A DNA stretch of 64,000 bases from Turbatrix aceti (lineage: Eukaryota > Nematoda > Chromadorea > Rhabditida > Panagrolaimidae): contig OZ017768.1 in NCBI GenBank assembly GCA_963969345.1, positions 3,930,718-3,994,717 of the forward strand. The letters are read 5' to 3'. Position 1 is the stretch's first letter, and the number at the start of each line of letters is the position of its first letter. Both the position numbers and the translations under genes were made by a program. The notes below the pieces were generated by a model that ran no database searches, was not told the origin of the DNA, and saw only the letters and a list, made by a program, of their open reading frames with translations. Shown piece after piece: positions 21,701 through 32,865 of this stretch.

Positions 21701-24543
21701 GTTTGATTTTCACAGGACGTCACAGAGTGCGACAGAAAATCAGGCCAGTGCAAATGCCGATCCCACGTCATCGGCCAGCGCTGCGACGCCTGCGAAGAGG
21801 GCTTCTTCAACCTGACCTCCGGCTCAGGCTGTCAGGCATGCGACTGCGACCCCCTCGGCAGCCTGAACGCCAGCTGCGAGGTCGCGACCGGCCGCTGCGT
21901 CTGCAAGCCGGGCGTGACGGGTCGCCGCTGCGACCAGTGCATCCCCATGCACTACGGCTTCTCCGCCGACGGCTGCCGTCCCTGCGACTGCGACCGCCTC
22001 GGCTCGGAGTCCCTCGCGTGCGACGTCGCCAACGGCCAGTGCCTCTGCCGCGAGAACGTCGAGGGCCGCCGCTGCGATCAGTGCTCCGAGAACCGGTACA
22101 ACCTCGCCGCCGGCTGCCTCGCCTGCGACGACTGCTACACCCTCATCCAGCAGCGCAAGGACGAAATTAACTCCAGCGTTGTCGTGCTGAGAGAGAACAT
22201 TGAGGATATCGCGACTCATCCTGTGGATATTGATGATCCAGTTTTTGCTGAAGAAATTGATGGCACGGAGGCTCGAGTTAAGGATTTGAGGTTGTCTTTG
22301 AGTCCTGAGTTCATTGACAATGGCACGCTGGTGGCAAATGAAGTTTTCGAAATTCGTCAAAAGTTGGAGAAAAAACATAGTCGGCTGCTGAAGTTCTCGA
22401 AAAACGACACGGAAATCGACAATGCACTTGATCGCATTGACAAAGAATTGTTTTCTACTCTTCTGATTGTCGGTGAGTTGACCAAACTTGGAAATTCATC
22501 CACCGCTCATTTTTTTCTCATTTTCAGCGAACAACAACCGTGACCTGAAAGAAATCAATGATCTCATCGAAAACGACGGCATGAACGCTCTGGACGCTCT
22601 CGTCGATGCCGTAGGCAACCGGAGCTACTTTGACATCCGCGTGACCGAAATCTCTGAAGAAATTGAAGACACCGCGGAAAGACACGCAGAAGAAGCCGAG
22701 AAAATCGTCGCTGCAGGTCAGGAAGCTCTGCTGAACATTGGAAATGCCCTGAGCGAAGCGAGTGAAACCGTCTTCGGAACTGGTGTGTCCAGAATGCTGT
22801 CCGAACTTCACGCGGACGTTAACAAAACCGTTGCCAGTCTGAAAACGATCAAAAGACTCGCCCAGGCGGTTGAAAACGAGACAAGCGAAGCCGAGCACGC
22901 TGCTGCCGAAGCCATCGTCCGTGTCGATGATATTGTTCTTCCCCAAGTCGCAATCCATGATCTTCAGGCGTCGGCGAAGAGTCTCATTGGAGAAACGCAG
23001 GATCAAAGAAAGGAATTTGAACGTCTGGTGGACGAACTGGGCAGAATGCAGGCAGATGTTGACCGGGTAATCAATGATACAGCCCAGTTGAGCGCGGAAT
23101 TAGCTGAAATCAAGAAACAGCGAGCAGCCGAGATTGAGAGGCTTGAAGCTGCCTGGAAGCAGGCTGAGGAAGACGTCGAGAGAGTCAATGATCTCGTCAA
23201 GCAGGCTGAGTTGTTCTTGGATGAGGGTAAGTTAAATTGAAACCAGAGTTATCGAACGATCCGAAATTTTCGATACAATTTTTTTTTAAGTTACCAAAAA
23301 AATAAAAATAAAAAAATAAAAAAATAGAAAAAATAAAAATAAAAAAAAATAAATAAAAAAAATAAATAAAAAAAAAATAAAATAAAAAAAAAATTAAAGT
23401 AAAAAAAAAATAAATTAAAAAAACAGGTCGACTCGAAATTTTGAGTCCATTTCTCAACGTTTTTGTAATTTTTTTGAATCACAAAAAAAAGGTTTCACAA
23501 AAACACAAATAAGGATACAGAAATGCGAATTTTTTTCGGAACCAAAAAATTTTTTGAAACAAACCAACAAAAATCCAACTTTTTTGACAACTTTTTTTTT
23601 AAAACCATTTTCGTCTTTTTGGGAATCATTTTACTGACAAAACTCGAAATTAAAAAGAAAAATCATTTTAACATAGTTTTCATTTTTAAACGATCACTTT
23701 ACCTCAGTTTGAAACCGAACCACCTGATTTTACAACTTTTCAGTCCCAGAAGACATCTACAAAGACAGAGTTTCCGACGAGTTGGCAAAAGTCCCGGAAA
23801 TCAGAGCCAATATTGATCGCACGAACAAAGTGATCGCCGAAATCGCATCAGATGTCCATTTAGCCAAGGAAACGGTCGATGAAGCGCTTCGTCTGGCCAA
23901 AGACGCCGAACGGAAGGCAACTGCCGAAGAAAATGCAAGTTTCCTTTAAACGACGGATTTTGAAGTTAAAAAAATTTCAGAACGCCAACAAACTCGTAGA
24001 ATCGATTGCCGAGTACTTCACCGAGATGGAAGACGCCCAGGAGGACCTGACTAAGGTGCAGTCTGCCGTCTTGACCCTCCAGGACGAGTTTGATCGACTC
24101 GAGCCGGTCAACGTCGTCAAAGCGAGGGTCGCCGCTCAGGCCACGACTGCCATGGCGAGTGTTCACAAGGCCAAAGCCCTAAACGCCACCCTGGCATCCA
24201 GAACGGCGACTTTGGAAGAGCTAGCTGATATTTTGGGTTCGTTATCGCTATTTTTGGATAATTGAGTGATTTTTGACGTTTTTCAGCAAAACCAGAAATC
24301 CTGCCCACCGACGACGAGCTTGACGCCCTCGAAGCAGTCTTGCTAACTGCCAAGAGAGCCTACAAGAGAGCCCACCTCGAAAAGAAGGTCAAAAAACTGA
24401 GAAACAAGCTGCAGAAGCAGCAAACGTCAGAGCTTGCCAAGGAACTCGCTGATCTCGAGAACGAAAAAAACGCGCTCTGGACCATTTACAACTCGTTACC
24501 CGAATCCTGTGTAAACGTTGTTCGACTTGAAACCGGAGAATGA
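18713..24543 (+). CDS. LAMC1: laminin subunit gamma, copy 2
   Basis: Nine exons: 18713-19087, 19143-19269, 19325-20905, 20958-21667, 21716-22472, 22528-23226, 23744-23934, 23981-24236, 24287-24543; 1650 aa. Signal peptide (SLLPVLLLAFLTTG), LN domain, LE repeats, L4, LE repeats and coiled coil follow in the same order as copy 1. The LN start differs strongly (e.g. DDDSPECYKQVNG), and the coiled coil is only weakly similar. The tail SCVNVVRLETGE keeps the gamma Cys and a Glu seven residues after it. Three GC-rich blocks (19325-20518, 21050-21352, 21771-22188) are nearly identical to copy 1. Intron 23935-23980 uses a GC donor (AAT|GCAAGT); the normal GT choice breaks the frame. Four introns in the LN-L4-LE part (19088, 19270, 20906, 21668) are absent from copy 1. 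Confidence 0.92.
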
Positions 24544-24999
24544 ATATCTGTGCCTCAAATTTCTTTGTACCTGCCCGATTGCCATCTCCAATCCTCCTTC
24601 CACTGCCAGTGCCTATCAGTGTTTTGTGACTTTCTTCATCCCGATTTGATTTGATTTGATTTGATCTGCCTGAAATACATTTAACCTTGTGTGTGTGCCA
24701 GTTAAAACCAAAAAATTATATAACACAAAATATGACAATTACAATCAATGACTTTCGTTGTAAGAAAAAAATGACAATTACGATCAACAACTTTCGTTGT
24801 AAGAAAAAAATCTATACACAACTTTCGTTGCAGGAAATGAAAAAAACACCGTAACAAAAATATTTTTTTTTAAAAAGACACAAATATTGAGGACACCACG
24901 CCAATTTTAAAGCAATCCACGACAATGCTTGCACATTGCGAGAGTTGTTTATTTATCACGCGGCTTCACCTTCCGTGACGTCGCCTTTTTTTGTTATCC
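24544..24999. other. intergenic with short tandem repeats
   Basis: Contains GATTT repeats (24645-24665) and a ~45-bp unit (ATGACAATTACAATCAATGACTTTCGTTGTAAG-like, split here as ATGACAATTAC and AACTTTCGTTG) repeated about 2.5 times at 24731-24836. No gene seen. It holds the polyA region of laminin copy 2 and the promoter of the Argonaute gene. Confidence 0.5.
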
Positions 25000-27900
25000 A
25001 TGGCTCAAGTACCGGTAAGCATGCGCTTACCTGCCGCGCAGAATGTGCAATATGAAGACCAGGAAGTTGAGCTTGTCACCAACCTTTTTCCCGTTTTCAT
25101 GAACGCACGAAATGTCGGACACATTCGCTTGACGTTTGACCGACTGTAAGTCACACCATATTGATTGCTTTTCAAGTCTACTGTTTTTTAATGAGAATTT
25201 TAGATGCCGTAAAGACAATCATATTTATGTCTTCCGGAAATACTTCCATCGACATCTTCAACCGCATTCTGTCTTTCCTTGTCTCCGGAACAAAGAGGAT
25301 CCATTAGTCAGGGAAATCTTCATTGTTCCACCTTTTCGGCCTCCTGAGAGGCGTATTCAGGTTTGATTTTTTTGCAGATCACAGATAATATTTTCAACAA
25401 AAGCCGTTTTTAGATGAGAGAAAAAGGAGAAATCTACGACCTCACTATTGAGGATCTTGGCACACTCGATGCCGATGATCTCCGCTATGATTCGGGCTTC
25501 TCCAAGTTCTGTAAAGTTTTTATGAACTTGGCTATGGAACGGTGGGTTACTTTTGACGAATACGATGTTCGAAGAATCGTAGGAGTAACATATTCACTCG
25601 TAAACGATAAAAGTAACATTATCGTAAACAAAGTAACATGATTTGTTATCTTTTACGATATTATTCTACTTACACTTTATCTTTTACGATACTTTTTTAC
25701 CCAAATTTTTTTTGTTATCTTTTACGATATTTTTTTACCCAAACATTTTTTGTTATCTTTTACGATACTTTACATTAGTGTTCGTTATTTTTTGCCTTAT
25801 TTTTTTTATTATTTACGACACTTTTTTACCTAAATATTATATTATTCCATTGTTTTGAGGTTTTATTTTCCATTTTTAGGCTTTTCAAGAAGGATCAACG
25901 GTTCTACCGCTGTGGAGATGCAGTCTTCGACATGAATTCACTCACGTTCTGCGATGCAACGAATTTGATCTTGGCAGCCCAGGGAAATCGTTACCAGCTT
26001 CATCCCCAGGTTGAAAACTCAAGCATGCTCATGTCAATCAACAGTAAGTATTTTTTCAGAAAAGAAGACTGAAAAAGTTAATTTTTTTTTTCAGAAACCC
26101 AGGCATTTCTGTTCAACAAGAACGTTTCGGTTATGAATTTCTACCTGACTTATCTCCTGGGAAAGCCACTGGACATCGACTTTGACAGTCCCGCGCTGGA
26201 ACGCATGCGCACGGGTTTTATGCCAGTGAGGCACAGGCTTGAGATGAGTCGACTCATCCAGGGCATGCGATGCGTTTTGAAGCACGAATCCGGCAGGGCC
26301 CCAAATCCCAATGCCGCCAAGAAGACGTATACCATTCACGACCTCGGCGACTTTGCGTGCAATGTCACTGATCCACGCTCCCGTGAATGTATCAATGGAA
26401 ACTTCGAGAGGCGGTTTAGAGTTCGTATTCATTTCCCGAATCTTCCAGTCGTGCGCCTGAAGCTCAAAAACGGAGAATTTACTGAGGTAGGATTTTTTTA
26501 GGTCATTTATTTGATTTTTTGCTGATTTTTGCAGGTGCCTATGGAACTTGTCTTCATCTCAGAAAATCCTCAGCGCTGCGCGCACCGTTTTTTCCAAATG
26601 CGATCCCGGAACAAGAGAGAAGCCCATCCGCACTCTTTTCCCCCGACCAATCTTTTTCCGGACGTCGTTCAGAATGCGAAGGTTATTGACGCAAAACTCT
26701 ATGACATCAGTCGCACTGACGATGCCATGGCACGCGTTGGCCTCGAGATCAAACCCGAACCAATTCGCGTTATGGGTCGTCGCATGCCGATGCCCTTTTC
26801 GACGACCCAAATTCGCTACGGTGCACTCTCTGATCCCTATCACGCTGAAGATATCCCATTTGTCGTTGTCGATCTCGTATGCCGGGCTCACAATCATGAT
26901 AACCTCATCACCAACGTCGAAGCCATCTTGTCCGAGTTGCAGGAGACGTATGTTTGTCTTTTCTTTCTAGCATTGCAACATTTTTGTCGTTTTAGGTACT
27001 CGTTTCAGATCGATACTGAAAACATGTATATAATCAAGGGTTTTGACGTATTTTACAACGACAACAAGAATAAGGAACAAAAGGTTGTGCAAATGTTTCT
27101 ACAACAAGAGCTTCACGGATTCTTGAGACGAAATCCGTTGCCTTTTGTGTTCGTTGTCATCGCTTCTGAGGATCCCATTTTTGAGCTTTTCAATGGATAC
27201 GGTATGTTTGAAAAAAATTTCATATTGTGCAACTTGTGTTTGTTTATTGCAGGCGCCGTCAAAGCTTACTTGGATAAAAATGGCTTTTTGTCTCAGGTCA
27301 TCCAGCTCAAAACTATTGATCATTTTACGGATAGTTCAACCCAATCGGTTGCCGATCCTAGCCAGATCGAGGGCGAAGACGAGCCTCAAATAATGGTGTC
27401 GGATATCTCGTATCACCTCGCGATGCAGATCAACTACAAGCTCGGCGGGGTCAACATCGAGATCGAAGGAAACGATACGCTGTGAGTTTTCATTGGACGG
27501 CACTCTAAACTAAAGACAAAAAAAAATTGGATCCTCGGAAAGATTTCAAGGAAAATTCCCTGATATGCGATTTTTTTCCCCATTTTTATCTGTAATAATG
27601 TTAAAAAATTGAGAATTTGCTAATTTTTTCCCTGAACTATTTTTAAACAAAAAGCGAATCTATAATTTTAATTAAAAAAAAATTTATTTTTAATCAAAAA
27701 TTTTCGTTTTATATTTTTTTAAATGAAAAATTTTCGCTTCGTTTTTTTTTCATAAACAATTTTCTATTATTTCAATAAAAAAGTTTCGCTGTAAAAAACT
27801 CTTGAAATATTTATCTTAAAAAATATTCATCACTGCTATGAAAAATTACACTTTTATGGTTCCAGGTTTCACCACTTCACGAAGAACGACAGCGTGATGT

Positions 27901-28727
27901 TCGTTGCCATCGACACGCGCTGCGTCAAGCCAGGTGCCTTCGTCATGTCGGCGGCGTTCTCCATCGATTCCTCGGCAACTCGCTTCGTTGGCTACGCCAC
28001 CAAGTGCCCCGGCTACAACAACTACACCGGAGAAAGAGAAGTTCTCCGGTGCATCTTCGATGAAGCACTCGACCGTTTTCTCAGGACGACGAAGAAATTG
28101 CCTCGGCGCATGGTCGTTTTCCGCTCGGGTCTGTCCCACGAGATTCTGCTCAGCGAGAAGGGCGAGGGCCGACTTGAACGTCTCGCGATCAGACAGATCG
28201 TTGGCGAGTACATGGAAAACAAGATGAGCCCCCCAGTCAAATTTATTTTCATCGGCGTCAATCGTAAACACGACGTCCGCTTTGCCAAGGCTGGGGCTTA
28301 TGAACGTCCCGGAGAATTCGAAAACGCTGTCGGCCAAGGAAACCCGGATGTCGGTACGGTGGTGGATAAAACGATCGTCGAGGGCAACGACAACTTCTTT
28401 CTGGTCTCCCACAGAGCCTGGGCTGGTACTGTCAATCCGACGTCGTATATCATCGTTCAGAATGACCAGTACAACGAAAAAGTACGGTACAACGAAAGCC
28501 AGGAAGAAAAGGTAATTCTGCACAAACAAATGCGCAGGGAAATCCAGGAGATCTGTTTCACTCTGTGCACCCTCAATCAACGCTGCTCCCGGTCTGTTCG
28601 GTTCCCGGTCCCCGTCGTCATGGCCAAGATCGTCAATCAGCGCATCGTCGACCAGGAAAACACATTTACGGAGCCTGGCGAGCTCATCGATTTCTCCAAG
28701 ACTCCGATGCTCCATACCATCATCTAG
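25000..28727 (+). CDS. Argonaute protein, divergent, probably slicer-inactive
   Basis: Nine exons: 25000-25145, 25204-25360, 25414-25541, 25880-26043, 26095-26486, 26535-26947, 26996-27201, 27253-27481, 27866-28727; 898 aa, a normal Argonaute length. Domains: N (~1-150), PAZ (~200-350, ending VRLKLKNGEFTEVPMEL), MID (~420-600; YGAVK and INYKLGG keep the Tyr-x3-Lys and Lys of the 5'-end pocket), PIWI (~605-880). In PIWI, Asp628 (FVAIDTR), Glu670 (GEREVL) and His794 (LVSHRAWAGT) are present. The second Asp of the DEDH tetrad, normally in RDG(V/L)S, is Ser699 (FRSGLSHE), so target cleavage should be lost or weak. It therefore likely acts by recruiting partners, as nematode WAGO-type Argonautes do; subfamily assignment is inference. 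The C-terminus ends PMLHTII, not the usual aromatic-Ala. AATAAA at 28896-28901. Confidence 0.87.
25635..25835. repeat. ~38-bp AT-rich minisatellite in an Argonaute intron
   Basis: About four to five units of TTTGTTATCTTTTACGATA followed by TTTTTTTACCCAAA lie in intron 25542-25879, explaining why this intron is longer (338 bp) than its neighbours. Confidence 0.7.
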
Positions 28728-29251
28728 AAGAGGCGGGGCATCCGGATTCATTTTGTAACAAAAAAAAGGCGTTGTTCATTTTTTGCAGTATTCATCGGTT
28801 TTCAGTTTGTAATATCCTTCACAATGTTTGAAAAGGGTTCTTTTTGTTGTTAATATTCACGATGTTGGCACTTTCAATTGGTTTTTGTTGTAAAAAATAA
28901 ATTTTTTGATACAATGATTCAAAATCGTTCTGGGATCTGTGGAATGCGCGCGCACGCTTTCATGAATAACTCCCGAAGCGAAATTTTTTGTTACGGTAGG
29001 ATGTTGTTATTCGTGTTACTTTTCTCACGTATACTGGAAAATTTTGCCGTTTCAGACTTGAAAATTTGCATACATTTTGGCATTTTTTGGTATCCATATA
29101 CACCGTTGACGATAAAATTCAGACATGTCGGTGTGGTGCGAAGTTGCCGGACGACGCTCGATAAATGACGGTAGCAAAAGTGTCTGATTTGCATGATTAG
29201 CCGTAAGTTTATCGACGAGACGACAAGCATTAAACTGACACCCGACCTGTT
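28728..29251. other. intergenic, nothing recognised
   Basis: Holds the polyA site of the Argonaute gene and the promoter of the next gene. No open frame with coding features. Confidence 0.4.
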
Positions 29252-29989
29252 ATGCCGTGGACGGCGGTGATCTATGTATTGGCGCACGTGATACTCTTAT
29301 TCTGTTTTATCTCTCTCACCAACGGCTGCTGCATTAAAAAGAAACGAAAGGTTAGTCAAATTTTCCCTTCCTTCCCTTCCCCATCGTGTTTTCTGGATAT
29401 TTAGGGGTAGGATAGTGCCACCCCCACCCCTACCCATGGGAGGGCGAAAAAGTAATCACAAAAATTGTTCTTATTGTTTTTTTTTTAGGATACGACAAAA
29501 TCATTTGGGCGCAAGACTCAGGGCACTGCCCCGAAAACCGCGGCGCCCGCTAAACCCACGTCTGCACCTCCACCGGATCCGAATGAGTACGCAATACAGA
29601 AGACACAGGAAGATTCTCTGGAGAAGACTGACGACAAGAAAGACAAATTAGCCAAATCAGCAAAAAAAACCAATGAGAAGAAGGAGAAGGAAAGCAATCC
29701 GGATGACAAAAAATCGCTTATCGAAGAGATTCCACCGACAGTGCTGAGCGCGAGGTGCGAAAAGAGGGGCAACCTAAACGACGTCTTTGAAAAGCAGCAG
29801 GCCGAAGTCATCAAGGAGATCGAAGAGATGAGCTCGACACACGCCTTTGACAAGAAGAAGGGCAAGGCGGCATCCGAGACGAAAGAAAAAGAAGTTGTCA
29901 AAATCAACGAAAAAAAGTGCATCATTTACCTGACCAACAACGACGATCCACCGGTAGCGCCAAGGGACGATAAGTCCAGTGGGGTGTAG
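29252..29989 (+). CDS. small membrane-anchored, lysine/glutamate-rich protein, unknown
   Basis: Two exons, 29252-29350 and 29489-29989, joined in phase 0; 199 aa. Residues 1-25 (MPWTAVIYVLAHVILLFCFI...) are one hydrophobic segment, followed at once by CCIKKKRK. This fits a signal-anchor with a cytosolic positive flank and possible cysteine palmitoylation. The rest is charged and low complexity (many KK, EE, DD), with short ordered-looking parts LSARCEKRGNLNDVF and KCIIYLTNNDDPP. No known domain recognised. Compositional bias alone could mimic homology to other Lys-rich proteins, so no function is offered. Confidence 0.7.
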
Positions 29990-30216
29990 CCGTCGACGCC
30001 GCGTGCACCTTTTTCACGGAAACAACCCTATGGCATTGCCTTCCACGGTTTATACAGTGCGATAAATTGACGAGTTTTATGTTTGGGCAGTTGGGAAGGT
30101 GCGGGGGAACACTCTGCGTATGTGGACGCGCAAATTGTTCTCCGTTATTCGAGTCGACTCGCTCACTGATTCCGTCGTGAGTCATCGTTGCGACTTCGAC
30201 TCCAGCTTCGGTGACG

Positions 30217-32865
30217 ATGGCGGCGTCGACGGCGGGCGGCTACACGTGGTCCGACCTCGTACTACGCCTCGTGGAGCTGGCAAAGGCCCCAAAAAAACAC
30301 AAGCCCGTCGTGCTTTCCACGTTTTTGGAAGAACTCGACTTCGCCGAGGTTCAGATCACTCCGGAACGCATCCTTTTGCCCGAAAACGTAATCCCGCTTA
30401 GTCATGTGAGTTGACGTCAGATATTTTTCCAAATCGGATATATCATGTCGTTTGAAAATTTTACAGGAATTTTGGAACGTGTTTTGCGCAGAAACGGACT
30501 TTATCGTTGCTCCGAACCCGGATGCTAAAGTCCAGGTAAGCCATATTTCGTTTTCTACCAAATACAACAAATACATTTTTTTTTTGTAAAAAAAAAACGG
30601 TTTTTTTGGCAAATTTTGTTTTTTTACCTGACTTTGTTTATTTTTGAAAAGCTAACGTGGGTGTGTGAGCTAATAATTGGCTGAAAACCGTGGTCCTGTG
30701 GCGCAATGGATAACGCGTCTGCCTACGGAGCAGAAGATTGTAGGTTCGAATCCTGCCAGGATCGAAAGTTTTTTGCTTTTTATAAAAATTATTTTGTTGT
30801 ACTTTAAAAATATTTACAAATACTTTTTTTATATTTCAGGTGATCTCGGACGTCATATCTCGTTCTACAACCCCACCGGTAGCAACCACGGGCATAGTTG
30901 AGGACCTTTTTGGCACCCTGGATCGCATAGTGTTCCTCGACAAGCCAAAAGAGCGATCGGAGGCTCTTTTGCATGCGCTGCACGCGTCTGCAGCTGAAAG
31001 AGCCGCTGTCGAAGTCGCAGTTCGTCTACTCACTGGGAGTTTGCTATCTTGGGTTGATCTGACAGAGGAGGAAGTTGCTGGGTCGATCGCGGAGCACCGG
31101 GCCAAACCGAAGCCCGGTGAATCGTCCGTGCTGTTCCAGAAAGTGCTCCCGATGCTTCTCGTCAAGACAGGCGCCAACCAGACGGATTTCAAGGAAAAGA
31201 TAATCGCGGCTTGCGGGACGACTTTCTGGCTCGAGACTAAGTTCGATGGCGAACGCATGGTCGTACACAAATCCGGCAGCGTGTACCGATTCATGACGCG
31301 CAACGGCATCGACTATTCTGTTCAACTTGGAAAACACGCAAGCGAGCTCTTCGCTGCCAGATTGGAACCTTTTTTTGCCGATGGCATTCGACACGTCGTC
31401 CTCGACTGTGAATTGCTCGTCTGGGACAGGCAGCAGGGCAGACTGGTCGGCAAGAACGAGCAGGCATCAGACGGCAGAATCTATGACGTCAAACACCTGC
31501 TGGAAACTGTCGACGATGACGATCGTCCCGTCACCCGAGTTTTGTGCGTTTTCGACGTTTTACACCTCAACGGAAGAGATCTGACCAACTGGACCCTCAA
31601 TTCGAGACTTCGTCTCCGAGAGCGCATTTTCCGTAACGATCTCACCGCCGGGGATGCCGTCTTGCTGTCAGAATACACGCTTTGCACCCACCGTTCCGGC
31701 TTTCTGGAATACTACCAATCAGCCATGGACAACCGACTCGAAGGCGTCGTCGTCAAGAGCTGCTACAGCACGTACTGCGCGGGCAGCAGGGCGCGCAAGA
31801 ACGGCTGGTTCAAGGTTAAACCGGACTACGGATCCCACAACACGCTGGACCTGGCCGTGGTGGCTGTACGCGTCACCGGAGCTACCGGACACTTTGTACA
31901 CGCCTTTGAGCTCGGCGCTTTGGTCCAGAAACAACCCCTTCTCTTCCGCGTTGTCGGATCGGTCACTGCGGCCATCAAGAAAACAGAGCGCGGGCGACTG
32001 CTCGCTTTGCTGCGGGGCCCGGAGGATTCTTTTTTGGATAACCGGCTCCCGACTTGGATCCAGCGCACCCAGGCTATCGACAAGGCGGTTCGCTACGTTC
32101 GGCCGAAAAATATCATCGTCGTGGAAGTCCGGGCTTCTGGGGTCATGCGGGGCTCGCTCCGTTTTCCTTCGATCGTCTGCATCAGGGGTGATAAGGACGT
32201 CCCGGATATCGATACCTACGATGCCATTGTTGAGTTCGAGAAAGTGGGTTTCTACGCGCAGGAAATTATATAAAATCGTATCCTATTTTCAGAAACTAAG
32301 AGAAGCCGCCAACATCGCTGAAACATCCGTTCGACAGGTCCGCAAGCGCCAGATTCGCTCGACAATACCACAATCCTTCAAACGAGCCAGACCACTGCAG
32401 GTCGAAGATGACGGCGACTCCGAGCCCCCCGTCGAGGTCTGTGTCCTCCACGCGCCTTCACTCCCTACCAACCTAGACGCCATTCGGGCCAGAGGCCTTC
32501 GACTGAAGCCAAACTTTACCAAAACATGCCAGGTGATCGTCGCAGACGACCTCACCAGTTTCCGGGTGAAAAGCGCGATGCGGCAGAACATGTGTCACGT
32601 CGTTCACTCCTCGTGGCTCAAGCGCTGTGCCGTAGCCGACGAACTCGTGCCCTGGTGAGTTGTTATTTTTTTGTAAAATCCGTTAAAAATTGGGCGTTTC
32701 TACAGGAAATCGGACGAAGTGCTCTACGACTGCGCTGAAGCGAATTTCACGTTGGACGACGAAAACGAAGACGAAGATGACGACGCAGCATCAACAGGTT
32801 CTCTTCCGGAAATCGAGCGCGTGACCTTCGAAGAAGAAGAAGGCGAAGACGCTGACGGACAATGA
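30217..32865 (+). CDS. LIG4: DNA ligase IV, ATP-dependent, with a single BRCT
   Basis: Five exons: 30217-30405, 30467-30535, 30840-32243, 32293-32654, 32706-32865; 727 aa against ~911 in vertebrates. LIG4 seals double-strand breaks in non-homologous end joining. A short N-terminal DNA-binding region precedes the adenylation domain with nucleophile Lys220 in ETKFDGER (family KxDG). It is followed by FMTRNGIDYS, VVLDCELLVWD, CVFDVLHLNGRDL, EGVVVKSC and GWFKVKPDY, then an OB-fold with SLRFPSIVCIRGDKD. One BRCT (VCVLHAPS...SSWLKRCAVADELVPW) matches the first BRCT of LIG4. The protein then ends in an acidic tail (DDENEDEDDD, EEEEGEDADGQ). The second BRCT is absent, and the segment between BRCTs that binds XRCC4 is at most vestigial. 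Intron 2 contains a tRNA gene. AATAAA at 33245-33250. Confidence 0.88.
30692..30764 (+). tRNA. tRNA-Arg(ACG)
   Basis: 73 nt with a full cloverleaf: acceptor GGTCCTG pairs with CAGGATC (one G-T), discriminator G. The anticodon stem TCTGC/GCAGA encloses loop CTACGGA (anticodon ACG), and the T stem GTAGG/CCTGC encloses TTCGAAT. The B box GGTTCGAATCC is intact. No intron; CCA is not encoded, as in eukaryotes. It lies on the sense strand within intron 2 of LIG4. Confidence 0.96.
30769..30774 (+). terminator. RNA polymerase III terminator of tRNA-Arg
   Basis: A T6 run begins five bases after the tRNA 3' end, as expected for Pol III termination. Confidence 0.75.

Noticed and set aside
23275..23720. 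A/T-homopolymer-rich stretch in a long laminin copy 2 intron, considered as a separate element
   Set aside because: Only poly-A/AAATAAA-type simple sequence; no ends, inverted repeats or duplication found.
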